A stretch of DNA of 64,000 nt from Bacillota bacterium (GCA_023411555.1 JAEYOQ010000026.1:62001-126000), one strand, 5' to 3'. Positions 25,674 through 34,771 are shown, counted from the first letter of the stretch. Program-made: numbers and translations. Notes: generated by a model from the letters alone, not told the origin.

Positions 25674-26753
25674 TTAATCAAAATATACTGACTTTCCTGT
25701 ACGAGCTGATTCGTATATTGCTTCCAAAATTCTTGTAACTGCAATTGCCTGCTCCGGTTTGACAACCAGGTCCTCTCCTTTGGTAATTGCGTTATAGAAT
25801 ACCTTTTGCTCGATATCTGCAGGATCTTCACTCTGACCACTGAAGAAAGCGACCCCACCGGTCTTCAGATCCGGAATCTCAACAAGTTGCTTATCGTATT
25901 GGACGCGATTGATACGAAGACCATCCTTCATATCAGCGCCTGCCTTGGTACCGCAAAGACTGGTCTTCGCTTCGTCTACCTCTAGGGTATTTAATGCCCA
26001 TGATGCCTCCAGATGAATTGTTGCACCATTCTTCATCTTTATGAAGCCGATTGCAGAATCTTCAACGGTAAATTCCTTAGGATCCCAAGGACCAAATGCA
26101 TTGCCTTGATCGGTCTGGTCTGCCAGCTTACGATATACGGAGCCCATTACAGATTCCGGTTCATAATTATCCATCATCCAAAGCGTCAGGTCAAGAGCAT
26201 GAGTTCCGATATCGATTAACGGACCTCCACCTTGCTCCTCTTCATTCAGGAATACACCCCAGGTCGGAACTGCACGTCTACGCACAGCATGAGCGCGGGC
26301 GTAATAAATATCACCTAGATCACCATTATCACAGGCAGTTTTTAGATACTTCGAATCCTGACGATAACGATTCTGATAACCAATGGTTAACAGCTTGCCG
26401 GTTTCCTTAGCAGTATCAAGCATCAGCTTAGCATCTGCATAGGATTTTGCCATCGGCTTCTCACACATAACATGCTTATCAGCCTTCATAGCAGCTACGG
26501 AAATAGCCGCATGGGACTTATTCGGTGTCAGTACATATACTGCTTCCAGCTCTGTTTCCTTCACTAATTCAGTATAATCTGTATAGACGCGCGCATCTTC
26601 GGTACCATATTTCTTTTTCGCCTCTAAAGCTCTCTCTTCAACAATATCACAGAACGCTATTATTTCAAAGTTACCATTCTTCTGGATTGCGGGTAAATGC
26701 TTATTATTTGCAATACCACCGCAGCCAACAATTCCTATCTTAACCTTTCTCAT
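25674..26753 (-). CDS. Gfo/Idh/MocA-family NAD(P)-dependent dehydrogenase (first of two)
   Basis: 359 residues. N-terminal Rossmann fold with IGIVGCGGIANNKHLPAI, then the family motif CEKPMAKSY (EKP supplies the conserved lysine) and the C-terminal (alpha/beta) domain with GGGPLIDIGTHALDLTLWMM, where the aspartate and histidine are the usual catalytic pair. Expected to oxidise or reduce a sugar, inositol or keto-glycoside ring hydroxyl with NAD(H). GGAGG before the ATG. Last gene of an AraC-linked cluster, 31 bp after a xylose-isomerase-like TIM barrel. The exact substrate is not evident. Confidence 0.92.
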   Translation of the reverse strand: MRKVKIGIVGCGGIANNKHLPAIQKNGNFEIIAFCDIVEERALEAKKKYGTEDARVYTDYTELVKETELEAVYVLTPNKSHAAISVAAMKADKHVMCEKPMAKSYADAKLMLDTAKETGKLLTIGYQNRYRQDSKYLKTACDNGDLGDIYYARAHAVRRRAVPTWGVFLNEEEQGGGPLIDIGTHALDLTLWMMDNYEPESVMGSVYRKLADQTDQGNAFGPWDPKEFTVEDSAIGFIKMKNGATIHLEASWALNTLEVDEAKTSLCGTKAGADMKDGLRINRVQYDKQLVEIPDLKTGGVAFFSGQSEDPADIEQKVFYNAITKGEDLVVKPEQAIAVTRILEAIYESARTGKSVYFD

Positions 26754-26784
26754 AACTAAGCCTCCATTTTAATATTTTTGTAAA

Positions 26785-27546
26785 TTAAAAACCTAGGGAC
26801 TTTAAATATTCTCTACTGATTTGTGCATCCTCAAGAGCTGTAAATTCTGTATGTCTATCCTGCTCTACAACCAGCCAATGACTACCGCCGGCAACTGACT
26901 GAGAGAGAATCGAAGGGATGTCCTGAACTCCATGTCCAACGGCACAAAATTCAAAGGGTGTTCCCTCCTTATAATCCTTTAGATGAACGATCGGCAATCT
27001 TCCCTCATACTTCTTCATATAAGTGGAAGGATCCTCTCCGGCAACCTTGGTCCAGCAGGTATCAAGTTCCACCTGCCATACCTCCTTACCATAAGTACGA
27101 TACATGTAATCCAGTATATATTCGCCTTCTGCTGTCTTAAGGAATTCAAAATCATGATTATGATACATTAAGGTAATTCCAACCTTTTGACATGCCTCAG
27201 CAATAGCAGGTACGTCTGCAAAAAAATTGTCAAAAGACTCTGTACCATATCGCTGATTCTCCAATAGGTATGGAATCGCTACATATTTACAGCCGATGGT
27301 AGCATAATTTTGCGCTGTCAGCTCCATGTTATCTTTAAATTCCTGATATCCTACATGAGCCGATATCGGAACCAGACCTATTTCCTTTAAAATATCTCTG
27401 ATCTCTTCTGGAGTATATCCATAAAGGCCAGCAAGTTCTACTCCATCATAGCCCATTTTCTTAACTTCCTGCATTGCCTTCACAAAGTCTTTTTCAGCAT
27501 CTTCACGAATGGTGTATACCTGAAGAGCTACCGGTAATTTACCCAT
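26785..27546 (-). CDS. Sugar phosphate isomerase/epimerase-like TIM barrel (first of two)
   Basis: 253-residue xylose-isomerase-like AP-endonuclease-2 fold. The divalent-metal ligands are spread along barrel strands: GYDGVELAGLYG near the start, LMYHNHDFEF (histidines and glutamate), VELDTCW (E and D), IVHLKDYK (histidine) and LVVEQDRH (glutamate). Similar proteins act as 2-keto-inositol dehydratases, sugar epimerases or 3-keto-glycoside lyases. It lies between the two Gfo/Idh dehydrogenases, so a two-step oxidation/isomerisation or elimination on a sugar or cyclitol is likely. An AAAGG site precedes the ATG. Confidence 0.88.
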   Translation of the reverse strand: MGKLPVALQVYTIREDAEKDFVKAMQEVKKMGYDGVELAGLYGYTPEEIRDILKEIGLVPISAHVGYQEFKDNMELTAQNYATIGCKYVAIPYLLENQRYGTESFDNFFADVPAIAEACQKVGITLMYHNHDFEFLKTAEGEYILDYMYRTYGKEVWQVELDTCWTKVAGEDPSTYMKKYEGRLPIVHLKDYKEGTPFEFCAVGHGVQDIPSILSQSVAGGSHWLVVEQDRHTEFTALEDAQISREYLKSLGF

Positions 27547-27591
27547 AAGCTAATCTATCCTTTCACGTCCTGCATACCTTGAGTATCCAGA

Positions 27592-28710
27592 CTAAAATAC
27601 ATATATGTGACTTTCCTGTCCAACGCCCACAGTTTTATCCATGAAGTAACCAATCGATTCAAAAAATATAACTTGCTTTTTTTCTGAGGATTCAAATATT
27701 GCTTCCATCAGCTTCATTACTCTCATTACCTCAGGCAATTTGATTTTCTGCTCTTCTTCTCCTGCGATTGCCTTCATTACATTGCGATAGAAATCTCTGA
27801 TGTCACTCTTCACAATATCCAGGTCCTCGGTACTGATTGTATCATCTCTTCGAGGTGCCATTGTCTTAGTCAAGCCCGCTGCGGTACGTACAGGGACAAC
27901 ATCCTCTTCATTCTTACCAACTGCTCGAACGATGCGGCCTTTCAAGCTCCAATCCTCGATAATTGCAGTACCGTTCTGACCAATCATATACCATCTGGGA
28001 AGAGCAATAAAATTGCTGGTTCCTACCTCAACCACGACATCTACACCGTTCTCGAAGCCAAGCTGCGCGGTAAATCCATCATCCACCAAAGTGTTAGTTA
28101 TATTGGTTACCGTAGCATATACTGTCTTTAACTTTGTAGTTCCCATCATCTGAAGAATCTGATCCAACAGGTGTACACCCCAGTCCAGTACCATACCACC
28201 GCCATGCTCTTTCTCCTGGCGCCAATCCCCGGGAATACCTCTGGAACCATGTACTCTGGATTCGATCCGATATACCTCTCCCAGCTTCTGTTCCTCATAA
28301 ATTTTCTTCATTGTCAGGTAATCCTCGTCCCAACGACGATTTTGGTGAACAGTGAATAATTTCCCTGTTTCCTTCGATACATCAATCATTTCCTGTAAAT
28401 CAGAAGAATTTAAGGTAACCGGCTTCTCACTAACGACATTTTTACCTGCACGCATTGCCTGTATTGCGATCGGTTTATGCAGATCATTGGGAGTAGCAAC
28501 TAACACAATATCTATCTGATCATCCTTCAGTAATTCCTCTAAGCTGTCATAGCTTCGCACGCCGACTTCCTTCGCATAAGATTTACGAGCCTCGTCGATG
28601 TCATATATTCCAGCAATCTCTATTCCGTCAATGGTATCGATGGTTTCTCTATGCCAGTTTCCCATGCCACCAAAACCAACAATACCAAGCATATAATTTG
28701 TACCTTTCAT
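27592..28710 (-). CDS. Gfo/Idh/MocA-family NAD(P)-dependent dehydrogenase (second)
   Basis: 372 residues with the same fold as its downstream neighbour but clearly divergent. Nucleotide-binding LGIVGFGGMGNWHRE near the start, VSEKPVTLN as the EKP motif, and GGGMVLDWGVHLLDQILQMM with the catalytic D/H pair. The C-terminal tail (about 20 residues after VIFFES) is longer than usual. Two possible ATGs; the first has GGAGG 10 bases upstream and is used. Two such dehydrogenases with two TIM barrels suggest an oxidise-transform-reduce cycle on a glycoside or cyclitol; this is inference from family roles. Confidence 0.91.
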   Translation of the reverse strand: MKGTNYMLGIVGFGGMGNWHRETIDTIDGIEIAGIYDIDEARKSYAKEVGVRSYDSLEELLKDDQIDIVLVATPNDLHKPIAIQAMRAGKNVVSEKPVTLNSSDLQEMIDVSKETGKLFTVHQNRRWDEDYLTMKKIYEEQKLGEVYRIESRVHGSRGIPGDWRQEKEHGGGMVLDWGVHLLDQILQMMGTTKLKTVYATVTNITNTLVDDGFTAQLGFENGVDVVVEVGTSNFIALPRWYMIGQNGTAIIEDWSLKGRIVRAVGKNEEDVVPVRTAAGLTKTMAPRRDDTISTEDLDIVKSDIRDFYRNVMKAIAGEEEQKIKLPEVMRVMKLMEAIFESSEKKQVIFFESIGYFMDKTVGVGQESHIYVF

Positions 28711-28778
28711 TCCTTATAAGCCTCCATAAGATTTCATTCGCAATATTCTCTAAAACATGTAAATTGTCAATCTAGACC

Positions 28779-29750
28779 TTAAGCCCAGAACATCTCGCCT
28801 CTATCTTCATAAATTAATACATTCTTCAGGAAATTAATAGCTTTCACCAAGCCCTCTTTACCTGACATTAAGCCATCTTCATGCTCGATACTTATGGCAT
28901 GGTCATAGCCTACCATACGAAGCTGGGATACGATTGCTCTCCAGTATTCCTCACCGTTACCGTAACCAACTGTTCTAAAGATCCAAGAACGGCTAAGCTC
29001 ATCGCCATAATGTCCTGTATCCAGTACACCATTTACCGCATTATTGTATTTATCAATCTTCGTATCCTTAGCATGGAAGTGGAAGATTGCACCTGCCTTA
29101 CCAAGCTCACGAATACTTGCACAAGGATCCATGCCCTGCCAGATTAGATGGCTGGGATCAAAGTTGGCACCAATTTCCGGTCCTACCGCTTCACGAAGCT
29201 TCAATAGACTACTTGTATTATAAACACAGAAGCCGGGATGCATCTCAAGAGCAAACTTAGTTACTCCATGCTCCTTCGCAAAAGCCACTTTCTTCTTCCA
29301 ATAGGGAATCAGAACCTCATTCCATTGATAATCAAGAATTTTACCATAATCCTCAGGCCATGAGCAGGTTACCCAGTTTGGCATCTTATCCTCAGGGCTT
29401 CCTCCAGGGCATCCGGAGAAGGTGTTAATGATTGAAATACCAAGCTTTTCTGCTAATAGTATTGCTTTTGTCAAATCCTCATCGAATTTATCTGCGATTT
29501 CCTTATCAGGATGCACCATATTACCATGACAGCTTAGTGCGCTGATCTCAAGATTATGTTCCTTAATTGTGTTCTTGAATTTATTCAGCTCGTTCTCATC
29601 ATTTAATAAAACATCTGGATCGCAATGTGATCTTCCGGGATATCCTCCACAACCAATCTCAACAGTCTGTACTCCGTTTTCAGATAAAAATTCACATGCT
29701 TTATCCAGAGGCATATCGCCTAAAACAACTGTAAATGTACCTAATTTCAT
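28779..29750 (-). CDS. Sugar phosphate isomerase/epimerase-like TIM barrel (second, first gene of cluster)
   Basis: 323 residues, longer than its paralogue. Metal-site strands include TVEIGCGGYPG, SALSCHGNMVHPD, FALEMHPGF, IGANFDPSHLIW, IFHFHAKDTK and ISIEHEDGL, all typical of the xylose-isomerase-like family. NTFSGCPGGSPEDKMPNW is a distinctive loop shared with dehydrogenase-linked members. AGGAGG stands 8 bases from the ATG. It is the first structural gene after the AraC regulator, at a 104-bp gap, and would be co-transcribed with the three genes downstream. Confidence 0.9.
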   Translation of the reverse strand: MKLGTFTVVLGDMPLDKACEFLSENGVQTVEIGCGGYPGRSHCDPDVLLNDENELNKFKNTIKEHNLEISALSCHGNMVHPDKEIADKFDEDLTKAILLAEKLGISIINTFSGCPGGSPEDKMPNWVTCSWPEDYGKILDYQWNEVLIPYWKKKVAFAKEHGVTKFALEMHPGFCVYNTSSLLKLREAVGPEIGANFDPSHLIWQGMDPCASIRELGKAGAIFHFHAKDTKIDKYNNAVNGVLDTGHYGDELSRSWIFRTVGYGNGEEYWRAIVSQLRMVGYDHAISIEHEDGLMSGKEGLVKAINFLKNVLIYEDRGEMFWA

Positions 29751-29854
29751 CGTGCTACCTCCTATTTTATATCAATGTATCTCCATATTACTATTCCATG
29801 GCTTGTTTATCTATGTTTTTTTTGCTGTTAATACATATAATCTTGCTATTTCTC

Positions 29855-30676
29855 CTATCCCCATACATGAGAGGGGGCATAACCAAAATAGTTACGGAAC
29901 AATCGTCCAAAATTATTGTAATCCGTAAAGCCAACAGCAGCCGACACCTCCGACACACTCAGCTCCTTCTGCTCTAACAAACGATGCGCTTTCTTTAAAC
30001 GAACCTCATTGATATAGTTCAAAGGACTTTTCCCTAGGCTATCCTTGAATAAATGACAGAAGCGATACTCACTCAGGTGAATCAATTCTGCCAGCGTCTG
30101 TATTGGAATGGGCTCTGAATAATGCACCTGTATGTATTGCAGCACCAGATTCAGACGCTTCAAATTCTTCATACGTTTGATATTCTCCTTGTCCGAAAGG
30201 CTTTCAGATACATAATTTCGAAGTAGATATGTAATTAATTCAAATATTTTACCTCTCATTGCCATCTTATATCCAAGCTGTTTGTTAAGCTCCTCCTGAT
30301 AAATATCCTCGATTAGCTTTTTGATCGTATTATCAGAATATATGATAGACTGAAATATCGCATTTATGTTAGCTATTTCTTTAGAGAAGGAATCTAGTTC
30401 AAATATAATCACCAAGGTCTCTAAATTCGTCGATCGACTAAGGCCCTCGTGAAGCTCGTTACAATTAATAATAACCAGGCTTCCCTCCTCCATATTAAAT
30501 GGCTTATGATTACAGTAAAACGTTCCCTGTCCCTTCAATACATAATGTAATTCTATATGCTCATGCCAATGAGATGAACAATATAGTCCGGGCCTGCGTA
30601 TCTGCTGCTTGAACATCTGAACCGGAAACTCTTCGTCATTGATAATCTTTTTCTCATATAAACTAATGTCATGCAT
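29855..30676 (-). CDS. AraC-family transcriptional regulator
   Basis: 273 residues: N-terminal cupin sensing domain (HWHEHIELHYVLKGQGTF, with the metal/sugar-site histidines, then EGSLVIINCNELHEG) and a C-terminal double helix-turn-helix (IQTLAELIHLSEYRFCHLFKDSLGKSPLNYINEVRLKKAHRLL, then VSEVSAAVGFTDYNNFGRLFRNYFG). It most likely activates the adjacent dehydrogenase/TIM-barrel cluster on binding its sugar. GGAGGGG lies just upstream of the ATG. Same strand as the cluster, so either co-transcribed or acting from its own promoter. Confidence 0.93.
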   Translation of the reverse strand: MHDISLYEKKIINDEEFPVQMFKQQIRRPGLYCSSHWHEHIELHYVLKGQGTFYCNHKPFNMEEGSLVIINCNELHEGLSRSTNLETLVIIFELDSFSKEIANINAIFQSIIYSDNTIKKLIEDIYQEELNKQLGYKMAMRGKIFELITYLLRNYVSESLSDKENIKRMKNLKRLNLVLQYIQVHYSEPIPIQTLAELIHLSEYRFCHLFKDSLGKSPLNYINEVRLKKAHRLLEQKELSVSEVSAAVGFTDYNNFGRLFRNYFGYAPSHVWG

Positions 30677-30868
30677 AGAACCCCTCCATACCGCCCCTCA
30701 TATCTCTAAGTGTGAAGTATTCTTTGTGAGTTAATGTACTATTTGATTCTACGTCTATTCTAGCAGAATATTTGTTTTCTTTCAATCAAACTTGTTACTT
30801 AGAATAAGCATTAAGTCATCGAATAGCGGATAAGCATATAATAGCAGTTTTCTGATTTATAACACTTT

Positions 30869-30943
30869 TTATTGTATAGGAATTTCGGAGAAATTTCCTA
30901 TGCAATAAAAAAGCCCTAAGTAATCTATCTATTTGCTTAGGAC
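30869..30943 (-). terminator. Two adjacent hairpins ending the pyrE/small-protein transcript
   Basis: First, an 8-bp stem (GTCCTAAG / CTTAGGGC) followed by T6 at 30907-30943. Immediately after it, an 18-bp hairpin around CTCC at 30869-30908 with arms TTATTGCATAGGAA and TTCCTATACAATAA. The first is a normal rho-independent terminator. The second is unusually long and may back it up. Confidence 0.8.
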
Positions 30944-30961
30944 CTTTCATATTTCCATATA

Positions 30962-31114
30962 TTAAAATAACAGATCTGATTTTTTCTTAAGTAACCTAGC
31001 GCCGTTTAATATTAATAAAATACCGGATACAGCACCTGCAACTATTAATAGAATCCCCATAACAAGATTCCATACTCCGACCGATTTCATAGTGTGATAG
31101 ATCTTCTCCATCAT
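30962..31114 (-). CDS. Small 50-residue membrane protein after pyrE
   Basis: Frame MMEKIYHTMKSVGVWNLV continuing with GILLIVAGAVSGILLILNG and ending LLKKKSDLLF. One long glycine/leucine-rich hydrophobic segment (about 14-38, enough for one helix or a tight hairpin) and a positively charged C-terminus, which would stay inside by the positive-inside rule. AAGGAGGG lies 8 bases before two consecutive ATGs, and the stop is followed at once by the transcript terminator. It starts 30 bp after pyrE, so it belongs to that transcript. No family recognised; role unknown. Confidence 0.7.
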   Translation of the reverse strand: MMEKIYHTMKSVGVWNLVMGILLIVAGAVSGILLILNGARLLKKKSDLLF

Positions 31115-31143
31115 ATACAATCCCTCCTTTATCTACCGGCAAT

Positions 31144-31830
31144 CTATTGTTCCTGCTTTTTCACTCCATATTGCTCATAATAAGAATCAATGGCTGACTT
31201 TAATGTATCATCAATAACAATTTTCCCATTGTAGGGGCGATTATGCAGATGCTCTACCACTTCTGCCATCGTTACAATAGCAGTAGTCGCTATATGATAC
31301 TTCTCCTCAATCTCAGAAAGGGCACTCTTATCCCCTTGTCCTCTTTCCATTCTGTCTACAGATACCACCAGACCTAATACCTGGGCCTTTGCTACTGCAG
31401 CTATAATAGGCATTGTTTCACCTATGGAGGTTCCCGCGGTTGTTACATCCTCAATAATAATTACCTTATCCCCATCCATCAGAGGGGAGCCGAGTAAAAT
31501 ACCTGTATCTCCGTGATCCTTAACTTCCTTGCGGTTAGAACAATATTTGATATCCTTCTGATAAAATTCACTGATTGCCATTGAAGTAGCTACACTAAGC
31601 GGAATGCCCTTATATGCTGGACCGAATAACACATCGAAATCCATTCCATACTTATCATTAATCGCTTTCGCATAGTATTCGCCTAATCTCCTTAACTGAG
31701 AACCGGAGCGGTAAAAGCCTGTGTTAACGAAGAAAGGGGTTTTTCTTCCACTCTTCGTTGTAAAGTCTCCAAATTTAAGCACACCGCAATCTACCATGAA
31801 TTCTATAAATTCCTTCTTGTATTGCTCCAT
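31144..31830 (-). CDS. pyrE: Orotate phosphoribosyltransferase
   Basis: Joins orotate to PRPP to make orotidine monophosphate. 228 residues. The PRPP-binding motif is VIIIEDVTTAGTS in the middle of the protein; GDFTTKSGRKTPFFVNTGFY binds orotate; LFGPAYKGIPLS carries the conserved lysine. AGGAGG 6 bases before the ATG. It follows pyrD by 156 bp, on the same strand as pyrK-pyrD, and a 50-residue membrane protein follows it. Confidence 0.97.
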   Translation of the reverse strand: MEQYKKEFIEFMVDCGVLKFGDFTTKSGRKTPFFVNTGFYRSGSQLRRLGEYYAKAINDKYGMDFDVLFGPAYKGIPLSVATSMAISEFYQKDIKYCSNRKEVKDHGDTGILLGSPLMDGDKVIIIEDVTTAGTSIGETMPIIAAVAKAQVLGLVVSVDRMERGQGDKSALSEIEEKYHIATTAIVTMAEVVEHLHNRPYNGKIVIDDTLKSAIDSYYEQYGVKKQEQ

Positions 31831-31986
31831 AATCTTCCTCCTACTTATCTCATTGTATCACAAATTTCAAAAAATAATAAGTACATATTATATTTTTTTC
31901 AGTTCAGCCCTGTGCTCTGACTAGCGAGATATAGCGAAGCAAAATCACACTTAGAATTGAACTGTTACTATTTTCACCTGTAATAG

Positions 31987-32889
31987 CTAGCTTACACAAC
32001 CGATTAAATCTGCTATATCTTCCACATTATATTGTAGCATATAATCTTCAATACCCTTCAGTACCTGGGTTGTGGCACCTGGGTTGATAAAATTAGCAGT
32101 TCCTACCGCCACCATACTGGCACCGGCCATAATAAATTCCAGAGCGTCTTCTGCACTGGTGATACCCCCCATACCGATGATTGGGAGACTTACGGCATGC
32201 GCCACCTGATATACCATTCGAACCGCAATGGGTTTGATTGCCGGACCGGATAGTCCACCGGTTTTATTGGCTAACAGGCAGGTGCGACGATGAATATCGA
32301 TTTTCATACCTGTTAGTGTATTGATAAGGGATAATGCATCTGCTCCGCCAGCCTCAGCTGCTTTTGCAATCTCCGTAATATCCGTAACATTGGGACTTAG
32401 CTTCATAATAATGGGCTGCTTTGCACGCTTTTTCAATTCTGCAGTGATTGCTTCCACACAGTTCGGATCCTGACCAAAGGCGATACCGCCTTCCTTTACA
32501 TTCGGGCAGGAGATATTAATCTCGAGCATATCCACATCGCAATCCGCAAGTCGTTCTACCACCTCACAGTAATCCTCTGTGGTCTTTCCCACTACGTTTA
32601 CGATTATTTTTGTATCATACTTACGTAAAAACGGAATGTCTCTATTGATAAATACATCAACGCCTGGGTTCTGTAATCCGATGGCATTCAACATTCCTCC
32701 AAAGGTCTCCGCAATTCTCGGCGTAGGGTTTCCCGGCCAGGGTACACTTGATACTCCCTTCGTTGTTACTGCACCTAGTTTGGACAGATCCACATAATCG
32801 CTATATTCTATTCCTGAGCCGAAGGTACCGGAGGCAGTTGTAACAGGGTTCTTAAAGGTAACCCCGGCTAATGTTATATTCATATTCAT
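31987..32889 (-). CDS. pyrD: Dihydroorotate dehydrogenase B, catalytic (FMN) subunit
   Basis: Class 1B enzyme oxidising dihydroorotate to orotate with electrons passed to NAD through PyrK. 300 residues. FMN/substrate blocks: TTASGTFGSGIEYSDY, the substrate loop NAIGLQNPGV, EINISCPNVKEGG with the active-site cysteine, IMKLSPNVTDI, and PIIGMGGI for phosphate binding. The start ATG overlaps the pyrK stop codon (ATGA), the classic sign of translational coupling with the partner subunit; a longer frame upstream is rejected for this reason. Confidence 0.97.
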   Translation of the reverse strand: MNMNITLAGVTFKNPVTTASGTFGSGIEYSDYVDLSKLGAVTTKGVSSVPWPGNPTPRIAETFGGMLNAIGLQNPGVDVFINRDIPFLRKYDTKIIVNVVGKTTEDYCEVVERLADCDVDMLEINISCPNVKEGGIAFGQDPNCVEAITAELKKRAKQPIIMKLSPNVTDITEIAKAAEAGGADALSLINTLTGMKIDIHRRTCLLANKTGGLSGPAIKPIAVRMVYQVAHAVSLPIIGMGGITSAEDALEFIMAGASMVAVGTANFINPGATTQVLKGIEDYMLQYNVEDIADLIGCVS

Positions 32890-33653
32890 AGGTCCACCTC
32901 TTCTGCATAAAATACAGGACCCTCTTTGCATATTCGTGCATTGTTTACATTACTATGGGAGTCCACTTCCTTGGTTCTGCATACACAGGCCAAACAGGCT
33001 CCTATGCCGCAGGCCATGCGTTCTTCTAGGGATAATTGACAGGTAATCCCCCGTTCCAGAGCATAAGCCCTAATCCCTCGAAGCATGGGAGTGGGTCCAC
33101 AGGCAAAGATAATATCTGCATTCAATTGATTAACTCGAATGGCATCAAGAACATTTCCCTTCGTTCCCTTACTTCCATCTTCAGATGCAATATATACCCC
33201 ACCGTAAGGTGAAAATTCCTCATTCAAAAATGTGTTATCCCGGTATCCCAATACAATCTGCTTTTCACATGCTAGCTGCTTGGCTAATTCAAGCATTGGT
33301 GGAATTCCGATTCCACCACCTATCAGCAATGCTTTCTTTCCCTCAAGGGTAAAACCATTCCCTAATGGTCCCATTGCCTCAATGGTATCCTGGGGCTTAA
33401 GCTCAGTAAATTCCATTGTACCTTTTCCGGTAACACGATAAACCAGACGAATCGTTCCCTCTTGTCTATTTATCTCACAGATGCTGATCGGCCTCGGTAA
33501 CAATCTGCTACTATCCTTACAGTATAGGGATACAAACTGCCCGGGCTTCGCTGTCAATGCGATATCTTCAGCCTTGATCCACATACTGTAGATATCATTC
33601 GCAAGCTCTTTTTGCTCTGTGATTACAACTCTTTTCTTCATTGCAGCCGACAT
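32886..33653 (-). CDS. pyrK: Dihydroorotate dehydrogenase B, electron-transfer subunit
   Basis: FAD and [2Fe-2S] protein that passes electrons from PyrD to NAD. 255 residues. The FAD-binding RPISICE is at about 53-59, NAD-binding GGGIGIPPMLEL follows, and the C-terminal cluster is held by CGIGACLAC with a fourth cysteine in RICKEG. GGAG stands 7 bases from the ATG. First gene of pyrK-pyrD-pyrE; upstream lies a 320-bp mosaic inverted-repeat element rather than an obvious PyrR leader. Confidence 0.96.
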   Translation of the reverse strand: MSAAMKKRVVITEQKELANDIYSMWIKAEDIALTAKPGQFVSLYCKDSSRLLPRPISICEINRQEGTIRLVYRVTGKGTMEFTELKPQDTIEAMGPLGNGFTLEGKKALLIGGGIGIPPMLELAKQLACEKQIVLGYRDNTFLNEEFSPYGGVYIASEDGSKGTKGNVLDAIRVNQLNADIIFACGPTPMLRGIRAYALERGITCQLSLEERMACGIGACLACVCRTKEVDSHSNVNNARICKEGPVFYAEEVDL

Positions 33654-33692
33654 ATTATTTCTCCTATGAATCGATAATTTGCGCAGAATAAG

Positions 33693-34011
33693 TACATAAT
33701 GTACGGAATAAGCTTAGGGCTATGACCGAATAGGATCCTCTGAAACATGTATGTCTCGAGGGCTCCTCACTCATTCTTTGATCACTTACTTATTTAATGT
33801 ACGGAATAAGCTAAGCTTGAAAGCAGAGCTTTCAAGCTCGCGTTGCGCGGTCATTCTTTGATTCCTACATAATGTACGGAATAAGCTAAGCTTGAAAGCA
33901 GAGCTTTCAAGCTCGCGTTGCGCGGTCTATGACCGAATAGGATCCTCTGAAACATGTATGTCTCGAGGGCTCCTATTCGGTCATAGACCTTTGCTTATTC
34001 CGTACATTATA
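33693..34011. repeat. Mosaic inverted-repeat element upstream of pyrK
   Basis: Repeated modules: A, AATGTACGGAATAAGC, three direct copies (from about 33697, 33797 and 33871) and one inverted copy at the right end (33992-34010); B, a ~46-bp block starting TATGACCGAATAGG and ending GGGCTCCT, at 33721-33766 and 33928-33973, the second completed by an inverted arm CCTATTCGGTCATAGA to make a long hairpin; C, a ~40-bp block with hairpin AGCTTGAAAG/CTTTCAAGCT followed by CGCGTTGCGCGGTC, at 33811 and 33886; and a TCATTCTTTGAT spacer used twice. The ends form an 18-bp terminal inverted repeat. No coding frame. The rest of the gap to 34251 is plain AT-rich DNA. Confidence 0.85.
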
Positions 34012-34251
34012 ACCTAATTTTTTAGTGGCTACAAGGTATTTCTTAGGAGTTTATCCAGTTTTTACTTTAATTATTTTATTTAAATGTATTAGCTTTTCTT
34101 ATTATATCCCTTTGATTAAGTTCCTTTATTCTTAGCTAGTTCTCTCCCACGCATTTACATTTAATTTTCGTTTTATAACAACTAGTTCTTCTATGCGAAT
34201 TATAACTTCTTTATCCCCGATGGCAATATAACATATTCTTCTTTTATTCTA

Positions 34252-34656
34252 TTAGCCTTCTATTATTTTAACATGTATCTTGCGAATTCGTGGTCCGTCA
34301 AATTCCATAAAGTAAATGCCCTGCCAGGTACCCATAAGCAATCTCCCCTCTTCAATAATGATGGTTTGGGAAAAACCCATCATGCTTGATTTTATATGTG
34401 CAGCTGAATTGCCCTCAATATGATGGTATCCATCTGCTAATGGTACTAGCTTATTTAATTCCATCAAAAAATCCTTTATCACATCCGGGTCAGCATTCTC
34501 GTTGATTGTCACTCCGGCGGTAGTATGAGGAACATATACAACACAGATACCATTTTTCACTCCGCTTTCTCTGACCAGATTCTTAACCTCTCTGGTTATA
34601 TCAATCATTGCAGTATGTTGACCCGATTTCACACCAAATGTATAAACTTCACTCAT
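34252..34656 (-). CDS. yjbQ: YjbQ/UPF0047 family protein
   Basis: 134-residue cytosolic protein of the YjbQ (UPF0047) family, for which a weak secondary thiamine-phosphate-synthase-like activity has been reported. Conserved blocks: VPHTTAGVTINENAD (the histidine and glutamate/asparagine set), NSAAHIKSSMMG and GTWQGIYFMEFDGPR. Start chosen at MSEVYTFG because GGGGTG lies 5 bases upstream; fifteen more codons are open but lack a site. It stands alone between the mosaic repeat and the cyclophilin gene. Confidence 0.9.
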   Translation of the reverse strand: MSEVYTFGVKSGQHTAMIDITREVKNLVRESGVKNGICVVYVPHTTAGVTINENADPDVIKDFLMELNKLVPLADGYHHIEGNSAAHIKSSMMGFSQTIIIEEGRLLMGTWQGIYFMEFDGPRIRKIHVKIIEG

Positions 34657-34771
34657 TTTTTCACCCCTTTCATGTCCTTCCATAATGTACCTTAAGTACA
34701 TAAGGTGTTTTTGTTATCTTAATTCAAGTATTATGCTTTTGGTCATATCTTCAGTTACTCTTTCCTTTCCT

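Noticed and set aside
33693..34011. Insertion sequence or transposase remnant
   Set aside because: No coding frame or transposase motif is present; only non-coding repeated modules are seen.
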